Shown here in pieces: positions 1-6,352 of a stretch of DNA of 8,884 nucleotides. The DNA comes from an uncultured Halioglobus sp. GTDB taxonomy: Bacteria; Pseudomonadota; Gammaproteobacteria; Pseudomonadales; Halieaceae. Each line of letters begins with the position of its first letter. Positions within the stretch are counted from its first letter, which is position 1. The position numbers and the translations under genes were made by a program. The stretch spans positions 1 through 8,884 of the forward strand of contig CAJQQW010000264.1 in NCBI GenBank assembly GCA_905480565.1, read 5' to 3'. Below the pieces are notes generated by a model. That model saw only the letters and a program-made list of their open reading frames with translations, had not been told where the DNA came from and ran no database searches.

Positions 1-538
1 GAGGGGGGCACAATTCCCCGCGGCGCACCCGTGACAAGAGCCTGCCGCCCGGAATACCGTAGATGCCAGCAAACCGCACCACCGACGCACGATGACCCGA
101 ATCCAGCAATTGCCGCTCCGACTCGATGATTGCCTGGGCCCATGGATCGTCACGAGACAACGCGCTTTCCTCGTCAACCCAGCCCCCCTGCGACTCGGCA
201 AATACTCGCGTACTGCTGGCCATCAGAATACACCGCGGGCGATGCTCACCCAGCCCAGAAAGAAGGTTTGTCATGGACTGCTGGAACCCTTTGATGTACC
301 CCGCTGTAGAGCGGTCAGGGGGATTAAATGTAGCAAGCACAAAGTCCGGCGCCAGAGTCGCGGCAAAATCCAGACTACCGGGCAGGGTATAGTCGCCAGA
401 CCGGGCATTGATCTGCAATGGCAACTTGGCAACATTGCGCCGCAGCCCTGTGACGACCCAGTTGCGGTCCGCCAACAGGGACCCTGCTCGAATGCCGAGG
501 TCACCGCAGCCTACAATTAGCACAGAACTGCTCTTCAT
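1..538 (-). CDS. NAD(P)-binding epimerase/SDR family protein (YeeZ-like), 3' end cut by window edge
   Basis: A leftward reading frame opens at ATG 538-536 and stays open for 179 codons to the left edge, so the C-terminus is missing. The N-terminus begins MKSSSVLIVGCGDLGIRAG, a Rossmann strand followed by the glycine-rich dinucleotide loop G10-C-G-D-L-G15. Later come an SSTRVF segment near residue 108 (the usual SSTxVY strand end of extended SDR proteins) and VVRFAGIYGIPGGR near residue 155, which closely resembles the RLAGIYGPGR motif of YeeZ-type NAD-dependent epimerase/dehydratase proteins. The canonical YxxxK pair is not obvious, as is common in this subgroup, so an actual dehydrogenase activity is uncertain and no substrate can be assigned. 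A weak purine run (GAGAGA) lies about 6 bases before the start. The gene is divergent from oxyR with 74 bases between the start codons. The family call is solid; the exact function is unknown. Confidence 0.85.
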   Translation of the reverse strand, partial: MKSSSVLIVGCGDLGIRAGSLLADRNWVVTGLRRNVAKLPLQINARSGDYTLPGSLDFAATLAPDFVLATFNPPDRSTAGYIKGFQQSMTNLLSGLGEHRPRCILMASSTRVFAESQGGWVDEESALSRDDPWAQAIIESERQLLDSGHRASVVRFAGIYGIPGGRLLSRVRRGELCPP

Positions 539-612
539 ATTATTGTCTCTCACTGGTTACACTAAGGGCCTTTGAACAAGGCTCCTTGCAGCCAAGGGTT
601 CAGCTTACGCCT
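539..612. promoter_or_regulatory. Divergent control region between the SDR-like gene and oxyR
   Basis: These 74 bases separate two divergent start codons. LysR-family regulators such as OxyR commonly sit divergent to a neighbour and bind this kind of interval to control themselves. The sequence carries two short inverted repeats close together: AAGG-G-CCTT at 564-572 and CAAGG-CT-CCTTG at 577-588, with a third AAGG at 594-597. I do not see the extended ATAG/CTAT pattern described for E. coli OxyR sites, and no clear -35/-10 pair stands out. The regulatory role is therefore inferred from position. Confidence 0.4.
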
Positions 613-1524
613 ATGACATTAACAGAATTGCGCTACCTTGTGGCGCTGGCAGAGACAGGACATTTTCGCAAGGCCGCAGAGCAATGCAGTGTCAGTCAGC
701 CTACCTTGAGCATTGCCATCAAAAAGCTGGAGTCAGAACTGGGGATCAGCCTGTTTGAACGGGCTCGCCATAAGGTTGCCACTACCCCTACGGGAGACGG
801 GATTGTAGAACAGGCGCGCTCGGTCCTGGACGCCGTGCAGGGTCTTTACGAGCTGGCTGAACTGGGCAAGGACCCGTCCGGCAGCGTGCTCTCCGTAGGC
901 GCAATTTACACGGTGGGACCTTATCTGTTTCCCCGGATGGTCAGCGCTATGCAGGAATCGGCGCCCCAGATGCCTTTATACATAGAGGAAAGTTACACAC
1001 ACATACTCCGAGGTAAACTAAGCGGGGGAGACCTTGATGCCATCTTCGTTGCACTACCTTTCGAAGATGTTGATGTCGTAACGCGCGCGCTCTTCGATGA
1101 ACCCTTTGTCGTTGTAATGCCTCGGGGGCATCCCCTCGCGGGCGAGCGTGCTATCGCACCGTGTGCACTGGCCGATCATCGCGTATTGCTTATGGGTGAG
1201 GGTCACTGTTTTCGAGACCAGGTACTGGACGCCTGTGCGGGCCTGGCGGACGCGGTAAGAGAGCAGTCCGCCAAGGGCGAAGCGCCGGTCGAGGGTAGCT
1301 CATTGGAAACGCTCAAGCACATGGTGGCCAGTGGCCTGGGCATTACCGTCCTGCCGAAGTCAGCGGCGCTGGAATCGAGCTATGACAAGAATAACGTGGT
1401 TGTGGTCCCTTTTCTGGACCCGCCTCCCTCACGCAGTATCGCGCTCGCCTGGCGGGCCAGCTTTCCACGCCCGGAGGCGATTGACCTTTTGATCAACGCC
1501 CTGCGAGCCCGGCCGCAATCTTGA
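613..1524 (+). CDS. oxyR: OxyR, LysR-type hydrogen peroxide-sensing transcriptional activator
   Basis: A 303-residue LysR-type regulator that senses peroxide through a reversible disulfide and activates antioxidant genes; E. coli OxyR has 305 residues. The start at ATG 613 gives MTLTELRYLVALAE, which aligns with known OxyR N-termini. An in-frame TTG at 586 would add nine residues and has AAGG four bases upstream, so it remains an alternative. The N-terminal winged helix-turn-helix spans about residues 1-60, with VSQPTLSIAIKKLE as the recognition region. The effector-binding domain follows from about 90. With this start the redox cysteines fall at C199 and C208 in GEGHCFRDQVLDAC, exactly the E. 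coli numbering. The peroxide-pocket residues T100, T129, H198, R201 and D202 are also present, so the sensor looks functional. The gene overlaps recG, an arrangement known in Pseudomonas. No catalase or peroxidase gene is visible nearby. Confidence 0.97.
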   Translation: MTLTELRYLVALAETGHFRKAAEQCSVSQPTLSIAIKKLESELGISLFERARHKVATTPTGDGIVEQARSVLDAVQGLYELAELGKDPSGSVLSVGAIYTVGPYLFPRMVSAMQESAPQMPLYIEESYTHILRGKLSGGDLDAIFVALPFEDVDVVTRALFDEPFVVVMPRGHPLAGERAIAPCALADHRVLLMGEGHCFRDQVLDACAGLADAVREQSAKGEAPVEGSSLETLKHMVASGLGITVLPKSAALESSYDKNNVVVVPFLDPPPSRSIALAWRASFPRPEAIDLLINALRARPQS

Positions 1525-3590
1525 CGCAGCACATCGCCAATCAATCTGTTGAGATACTGCGCGGTGTGGGGCCGGCACTAGCCGGTAAGCTTGCCGACTA
1601 CGGTGTCCGAAGCATTCAGGATCTGCTTTTCCACTTGCCACTGCGATACCAGGATCGAACCCGCATTACACCTATCGCCACCGCCCGAGAGGGCGATGAT
1701 ATTGTTATTGAGGGGGATGTAAGAGCCGCAGACGTGGTGTTTGGCAGACGTCGCAGTCTTGTTGTGCGCTTACAGGATGGCAGCGGCACGCTGACCTTGA
1801 GGTTTTTTCATTTCTCGGCTGCGCAAAAAAACAATCTCTCTTGCGGAACACGACTGCGTTGCTTCGGTCAAGCACGCAGAGGCAGCAGCGGCATCGAGAT
1901 GTATCATCCCGAATACCGGCAAGTTCTGGACGACGATACACCGGTGGATACTTCGCTGACCCCGATATACCCGACCACCTCGGGTATTGGGCAGAGCCAG
2001 TGGCGCAAGTTGTGTGCCCAGGCCGTGGCAAGGCTTGATGGGGAGGAAGTCCACGAATTACTGCCCCCCAACGCGCGCTACCCCTACGAGCTGACGCGGG
2101 CCCTGCACTACCTGCATGCGCCACCACCGGACGCGCCACTGGAGGAACTGCGCGAGGGACGCCACCCCGCTCAACTGCGGCTGGCACTGGAGGAACTGGT
2201 AGCTCACAACCTGTCTCTCTGCAGACTGCGTGAACATCAGCAAAGGGAAGGCGCACCGGCATTGCCTTACCAGCCCCGGCAGCTGGACGCGTTTTTTGCC
2301 GCGCTGCCCTTCACGCCAACCGGCGCTCAACGGCGGGTACTGTCTGAGATCGCTGCAGATCTTGCCAAGCCATTACCCATGATGCGGCTGGTGCAGGGTG
2401 ATGTGGGCTCGGGAAAGACTCTCGTGGCCGCAGGAGCTGCATTACAAGCCATCTCCAACGGCTATCAGGTTGCCCTGATGGCGCCTACCGAAATTCTTGC
2501 GGAGCAGCACCGCCACAATTTCCAGCAATGGTTCGAGCCCTTGGGTATCACGATGGAATGGCTTAGTGGTCGCTCCAAGGGCACACGACGAACCAGCGCC
2601 CTTGCGCGCATCGTATCAGGAGAAGCGAGCCTGGTGATCGGTACCCATGCCCTGTTTCAGGATGACGTCGAGTTTTCGCGTCTTGGGTTGGTTGTCGTCG
2701 ACGAACAGCACCGTTTTGGCGTGCACCAGCGCCTTGCACTGACAAGAAAATCCTCCCCCGAGGAGGGACAGCCCCATCAACTCATCATGACGGCCACACC
2801 GATACCCCGAACACTATCGATGGTCGCCTACGCAGATCTTGATGTCTCCATTATCGACGAACTGCCGCCGGGCAGATCGCCGGTGGCTACGGCGCTGATC
2901 GACAGCAGCCGTCGCGCAGAAGTGGTTGACCGGGTGGCGGCGGCCTGTGCGGAAGGTCGTCAGGCCTACTGGGTATGCACACTTATCGAGGAAAGCGACA
3001 CACTGCAAGCACAAGCGGCTGAAGCGACAGCAACAGAATTGCAGCAGGCGCTACCGGCCCTGCGGATCGGCCTCGTCCACGGGCGGATGAAGCCTGCAGA
3101 AAAAGAGCGGGTCATGTCCGCATTCAAGAACGGGGAGGTTTCGCTGCTGGTGGCCACGACTGTTATCGAAGTGGGCGTCGACGTTGCCAACGCCAGCCTG
3201 ATGGTTGTCGAGAACCCGGAGCGCCTCGGCCTCGCGCAGTTACACCAGCTGCGCGGCAGAGTAGGGCGGGGCGAGCAAGCCAGTCACTGCGTATTGCTGT
3301 ATCAGTCGCCCCTCTCGGCGAACGGTCGCCAGCGTTTGTCGGTACTGCGTGAGAGCACAGACGGTTTTTACATTGCGGAAAAAGACCTGCAGCAGAGAGG
3401 GCCCGGAGAGGTACTAGGCACTAGACAGACTGGCCTCATGGAGTTCCGGATAGCTGAGCTGCCTGCCCACAATTATCTGCTGGACGATGTTCAGTCTATC
3501 TCGGACACTATCCGCCAAGCCCGCCCCGAGCTCGCGGACCCACTGATAACACGCTGGACAGGAAGCCGGCAGCACTTCGCCAAAGTCTAA
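1521..3590 (+). CDS. recG: RecG, ATP-dependent DNA helicase for fork reversal and branch migration
   Basis: A 689-residue superfamily 2 DNA translocase (E. coli RecG has 693) that remodels stalled replication forks, Holliday junctions and R-loops. Domains in order: an N-terminal wedge/OB-fold region with the helix-hairpin-like GVGPALAGKL at 15-24 and HLPLRYQDR at 38-46; helicase motor 1 with Walker A GDVGSGKT at 293-300, DEQH box at 394-397 and TATPIPR at 424-430; motor 2 with TTVIEVGVDV near 546-555 and motif VI QLRGRVGRG at 576-584; then the C-terminal RecG-type segment GPGEVLGTRQTG at 627-638. The start is TTG 1521, which overlaps the oxyR stop (TTGA). No ATG lies before residue 127, and the in-frame GTG at 1566 would fall inside the conserved GVGP segment. 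No good Shine-Dalgarno sequence is visible, so translation probably depends on coupling to oxyR. Confidence 0.97.
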   Translation: MTQHIANQSVEILRGVGPALAGKLADYGVRSIQDLLFHLPLRYQDRTRITPIATAREGDDIVIEGDVRAADVVFGRRRSLVVRLQDGSGTLTLRFFHFSAAQKNNLSCGTRLRCFGQARRGSSGIEMYHPEYRQVLDDDTPVDTSLTPIYPTTSGIGQSQWRKLCAQAVARLDGEEVHELLPPNARYPYELTRALHYLHAPPPDAPLEELREGRHPAQLRLALEELVAHNLSLCRLREHQQREGAPALPYQPRQLDAFFAALPFTPTGAQRRVLSEIAADLAKPLPMMRLVQGDVGSGKTLVAAGAALQAISNGYQVALMAPTEILAEQHRHNFQQWFEPLGITMEWLSGRSKGTRRTSALARIVSGEASLVIGTHALFQDDVEFSRLGLVVVDEQHRFGVHQRLALTRKSSPEEGQPHQLIMTATPIPRTLSMVAYADLDVSIIDELPPGRSPVATALIDSSRRAEVVDRVAAACAEGRQAYWVCTLIEESDTLQAQAAEATATELQQALPALRIGLVHGRMKPAEKERVMSAFKNGEVSLLVATTVIEVGVDVANASLMVVENPERLGLAQLHQLRGRVGRGEQASHCVLLYQSPLSANGRQRLSVLRESTDGFYIAEKDLQQRGPGEVLGTRQTGLMEFRIAELPAHNYLLDDVQSISDTIRQARPELADPLITRWTGSRQHFAKV

Positions 3591-3633
3591 GCGCGGCCCA
3601 ACCAGCCTCGGAACGCTCCTTTGTTTTCCCTGC
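3591..3633. other. Convergent intergenic gap recG / uup-type gene
   Basis: Only 43 bases lie between the two stop codons of the convergent genes. I looked for a GC-rich stem followed by a T run in either direction and found none. The transcripts probably end by another mechanism, such as Rho, or run into each other's 3' ends. Confidence 0.5.
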
Positions 3634-5529
3634 TCAGGTATCGCCAGCGCGATCCGATAAACTTTCCCAGCGAGCGTATGCCATCTCCAGTTCAACCACA
3701 ATATCGGCCAGTGCCTGCAGTCGGGCCTCTCTAATATCATGGTCCTGCTGGTAAAATGCAGGGGCGGCAATCTCTGCCTCCAGCTCTGATTGGCGTGACT
3801 CCATGGCCTCAATGCCCTGCGGCAAATCGTCCAGCTCGCGTTTTTCCTTGAAGGTCAATTTTCTGTTGTGCTGCTTTTGTTCGCGGGTGCCTTTTTTGCC
3901 GGCAGGGGGAGGTTGCGCCGCAGTTTTCTCGCCACTTTGCTCCAGGCTTTGCAATCGGCCCCCATGCTCTACCCAATGGCTATAACCACCCACCCATTCC
4001 TCAACACCGCCGACACCGTCAAGCACAAGAATGCTGGTCACCACATTATCCATGAACTCACGATCGTGGCTGACAAGCAATACGGTGCCCTCAAAATTCA
4101 ACAGGATTTCCTCCAGCAACTCCAGAGTTTCTACGTCCAGATCATTGGTTGGCTCATCCAGCACCAACAGGTTCGCAGGCTTACTGAACAGTTTGGCAAG
4201 AATGGCGCGGCTTTGTTCGCCGCCGGAGAGCGCCTTTACCGGAGTGCGCACCCGCTCCGGTGAAAAGAGAAAATCTCCGAGATAACTAATGGCGTGCCGG
4301 CGCTTGCCATCGAGCTCGATAAAATCCTGGCCACCACAGACATTGTCGATCAGGTTCTTTTCCGGATCGAGGTGCGCTCGCAGCTGATCGAAATAGGCCA
4401 CCTCCAGGCGTGTCCCCAAGGTGACCTGTCCCTGTGTCGGCGTAAGCTCACCGACCAGAATTTTTATCAGGGTCGATTTGCCCGACCCGTTGGCGCCAAC
4501 AATACCAATACGATCACCCTGACTTACCAGTGTTGAGAACGGTTTCAGGACGGTCTTGCCCTCGTAGGCATGTGAAACATTTTCCAACTCCGCGACCCGT
4601 TTACCGGACCGGTCCGCAGACTCCATACTGAAACTGGCGTTACCTGTTCGCTCACGCCGGGATGCGCGCTCTACCCGCATGGCTTTCAAGGCGCGAACAC
4701 GGCCTTCATTGCGGGTTCGTCTGGCCTTGATCCCCTGGCGGATCCACTTTTCTTCTTCTGCCAGGCGCTTATCAAACAGTGCGTTCTCCCGCTCCTCGGC
4801 GGCTAACTGCTGATCGCGAAAGCGCAGAAAATCTTGGTATGTGCCCTCCCAAGCGCGCAGATGCCCGCGGTCGAGTTCGGCAATGGTTCGCGCCAGACTT
4901 TGCAGAAAAGACCGGTCGTGTGTAATAAATATGATAGCGCCCGCATAGACCTGCAATTGATTCTCCAGCCACTCGATCGCGGGAATATCAAGGTGATTGG
5001 TTGGTTCGTCCAGCAATAAAATATCCGGTTCGCTGACCAGCGCGGCGCCCAAAGCCACGCGTCGCCGCCAGCCACCAGACAAGCTCGACATACTGGCGTT
5101 GGCTGGCAACTGCAACTGAGAAATCACGGTTTCAACCTTCTGCGCCAGCCGCCAGCCGTCCTTCGCCTCCAACTCAGTCTGAACCGAGGCCATGGTGTCC
5201 ATGTCCCCTTCGAGGATGCTGTGATGATAGCGCTTTAGCAATTCACCCACGTCCGCCAAGCCTCCGGCGACGACGTCGTAAACGTCCTGCTCATCAGCAC
5301 CCGGCAGTGACTGGTCCAGGTAGCTGATGCGGGTCCCGTCGCGCACCCAGCGTTCGCCGCTCTCCAGATTAATATCGCCCCTAATCACTTTCATTAAGGT
5401 GCTCTTACCCGCACCATTGCGCCCCAACAGCCCGACACGGTTACCCGGGTTTAAGTTGAACTCCACCTTGTCCAGAAGAACATGAGTGCCGTACTGGAGA
5501 CAGGCTTGATCGAGGGAAAGCAAGGGCAT
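3634..5529 (-). CDS. uup: Uup-type ABC-F ATPase (soluble, duplicated ABC domains)
   Basis: A 631-residue ABC-F protein with two ATPase domains and no membrane segments, close to E. coli Uup (635). Family members act on the ribosome as translation factors; Uup also affects transposon precise excision and branched-DNA metabolism. Domain 1 has Walker A GRNGAGKST (36-44), signature LSGGW (150-154), Walker B LLLDEPTNHLD (171-181) and switch His in ITHDR (202-206). The charged P-site tRNA-interaction linker follows at about 235-300. Domain 2 has GANGSGKST (345-353), LSGGEQSR (434-441), LVLDEPTNDLD (455-465) and SHDR (487-490). After a Pro/Lys/Gln-rich spacer (about 530-555) comes a charged C-terminal coiled coil (about 556-628), the feature typical of Uup. 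ATG 5529 (MPLLSLDQAC) was chosen because it places the first ABC strand at the N-terminus; an upstream TTG at 5580 would add 17 residues unlike the family. No clear Shine-Dalgarno sequence is present. Confidence 0.93.
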   Translation of the reverse strand: MPLLSLDQACLQYGTHVLLDKVEFNLNPGNRVGLLGRNGAGKSTLMKVIRGDINLESGERWVRDGTRISYLDQSLPGADEQDVYDVVAGGLADVGELLKRYHHSILEGDMDTMASVQTELEAKDGWRLAQKVETVISQLQLPANASMSSLSGGWRRRVALGAALVSEPDILLLDEPTNHLDIPAIEWLENQLQVYAGAIIFITHDRSFLQSLARTIAELDRGHLRAWEGTYQDFLRFRDQQLAAEERENALFDKRLAEEEKWIRQGIKARRTRNEGRVRALKAMRVERASRRERTGNASFSMESADRSGKRVAELENVSHAYEGKTVLKPFSTLVSQGDRIGIVGANGSGKSTLIKILVGELTPTQGQVTLGTRLEVAYFDQLRAHLDPEKNLIDNVCGGQDFIELDGKRRHAISYLGDFLFSPERVRTPVKALSGGEQSRAILAKLFSKPANLLVLDEPTNDLDVETLELLEEILLNFEGTVLLVSHDREFMDNVVTSILVLDGVGGVEEWVGGYSHWVEHGGRLQSLEQSGEKTAAQPPPAGKKGTREQKQHNRKLTFKEKRELDDLPQGIEAMESRQSELEAEIAAPAFYQQDHDIREARLQALADIVVELEMAYARWESLSDRAGDT

Positions 5530-5781
5530 GAATAGCGCGCCGGTTACAACGAGCCCGGAATTGTACGTGAGAACGCACAATTACTCGAACAGATCATCTC
5601 CTCGCTGCCAGGATAAGTTCCGTCGCGCGATGCTCGTATAATTCCTCTAGTGCCCACCGCCTGTCCTGCGTCACGCAAATAAGCGCGCGTGTGCCGAGCA
5701 AGTGTGACTGACGATAGCGCATGCCTCTGAAGGAGAGGCGTTTCAGGCCGTATTACACACCTGTTAACAGGGAAGAGCGCT
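5530..5781. other. 252-base intergenic region upstream of the uup-type gene, with short palindromes
   Basis: This gap lies between the DUF1415 gene stop and the uup start, both leftward. Leftward, a TACAAT hexamer (5565-5560) is a fair -10 match about 30 bases before the uup start, but no good -35 partner is present. Perfect palindromes are TGCGTCACGCA (5667-5677), CCTGTTAACAGG (5760-5771) and AGAGCGCTCT (5774-5783, overlapping the DUF1415 stop codon). A hairpin GCCTCT-GAAGG-AGAGGC lies at 5723-5739. No T run follows any of them, so none is a standard terminator. A 17-codon leftward frame (5597-5544) ends shortly before uup but has a poorly spaced ribosome site. I see no convincing gene here. 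Confidence 0.5.
5723..5739. repeat. Inverted repeat (6-bp stem, 5-base loop)
   Basis: GCCTCT and AGAGGC flank the loop GAAGG. On the + strand two further pairs (one T-G wobble) could extend the stem to 8 bp. The flanking sequence TTTCAGGC (5741-5748) can form a competing bulged stem with GCCTCTGAA. There is no U tract on either strand, so this is a possible 3'-end structure or operator rather than an intrinsic terminator. Confidence 0.4.
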
Positions 5782-5783
5782 CT
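5760..5783. repeat. Two adjacent perfect palindromes at the 3' end of the DUF1415 gene
   Basis: CCTGTTAACAGG (5760-5771) is followed after two bases by AGAGCGCTCT (5774-5783), and the second overlaps the stop codon of the leftward DUF1415 gene. Both are exact palindromes by direct reading. They could be protein-binding sites or weak transcript 3' structures; their function is not known. Confidence 0.45.
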
Positions 5784-6333
5784 ATTCAGAAAAAAGGGCT
5801 TGCCAGCGCGCTGCCAGCTCGCGGTTCCCGATTTTTTCGAGAGCTTCAATATTGCGAGCAGGTATACGCTCCGGTTGCGGGTAGTCCGCTACAGCCGCGC
5901 TGACCATATCTTCCCGCAGCAGGTGTATCAGGGGGTAGGGTGAGCGATTGCTGTAACGGCTAGCAGAGTCGGAGTCTTCACCCGCAAATACGTAGTCCGG
6001 ATGAAAACTCGCCAATTGTACAATGCCTGCGAGGCCGGCCTCGTTTACAGTGTCCTCCGACACATGCAGAAACGACAGATAATCCGAAAATTTTTCAAGT
6101 GCGGACGGAAACACCAACAGCGTGGTTGCGACATCCGTCTGTGCGGTGGAATACAGGGTATCCAGCTCGCGCAGGAACGCCTCGTGAAGCTCCTTTCGGC
6201 CGGTTTGCGCGCAGATAACAATACGCAGGGCTTCGCCGCCCAACAGCGGGCGAGCGAAGGGGCAAAGGTTCAGGCCTACAACGAATTGATCCAGCCAGCG
6301 CCGAACCTGTTGCTCAACTTTGGCGCTCAACAC
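5782..6333 (-). CDS. DUF1415 family protein of unknown function
   Basis: A small cytoplasmic protein of about 183 residues with no signal peptide or membrane segment. I recognise it as DUF1415 by its motifs: WLDQFVVGLNLCPFA (about 13-27), FHPDYVF (110-116) and NRSPYPLIHLLRE (129-141), with IPARNIEALEKIG (157-169) near the end. The Cys of LCPFA and the Asn/Arg/His of NRSPYPLIHLLRE look conserved, but no activity is established for the family. The start is uncertain. GTG 6333, or TTG 6330 next to it, places the conserved region near the N-terminus; a weak AGG lies about 6 bases upstream of the GTG. An ATG at 6411 would add 26 Arg-rich, unlike-family residues and overlap the upstream gene by 59 bases, so I rejected it. 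The GTG lies 19 bases after the stop of the rubredoxin-reductase gene, so the two are very likely co-transcribed and possibly coupled. Confidence 0.88.
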   Translation of the reverse strand: MLSAKVEQQVRRWLDQFVVGLNLCPFARPLLGGEALRIVICAQTGRKELHEAFLRELDTLYSTAQTDVATTLLVFPSALEKFSDYLSFLHVSEDTVNEAGLAGIVQLASFHPDYVFAGEDSDSASRYSNRSPYPLIHLLREDMVSAAVADYPQPERIPARNIEALEKIGNRELAARWQALFSE

Positions 6334-6352
6334 TACAGGCCTGGGGCTACGT

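Noticed and set aside
92..520. Open + strand frame of 142 codons near the left edge
   Set aside because: It lies antisense to the leftward SDR-like gene, whose protein has recognisable motifs; the + strand product (Arg/Gln/Cys-rich) resembles no family.
3868..4263. Open + strand frame of 131 codons inside the uup-type gene
   Set aside because: Antisense to a full-length ABC-F protein with all motifs in order; the frame is explained by the coding constraint of the opposite strand.
5723..5745. Hairpin GCCTCT/AGAGGC as an intrinsic terminator
   Set aside because: Only three T residues follow on the + strand and none on the - strand, which is the transcribed direction here; the stem is short.
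5544..5849. Leftward frame of 101 codons spanning the DUF1415/uup gap
   Set aside because: Its first third overlaps the DUF1415 coding end in another frame, its composition is unlike a real protein, and it has no ribosome site.
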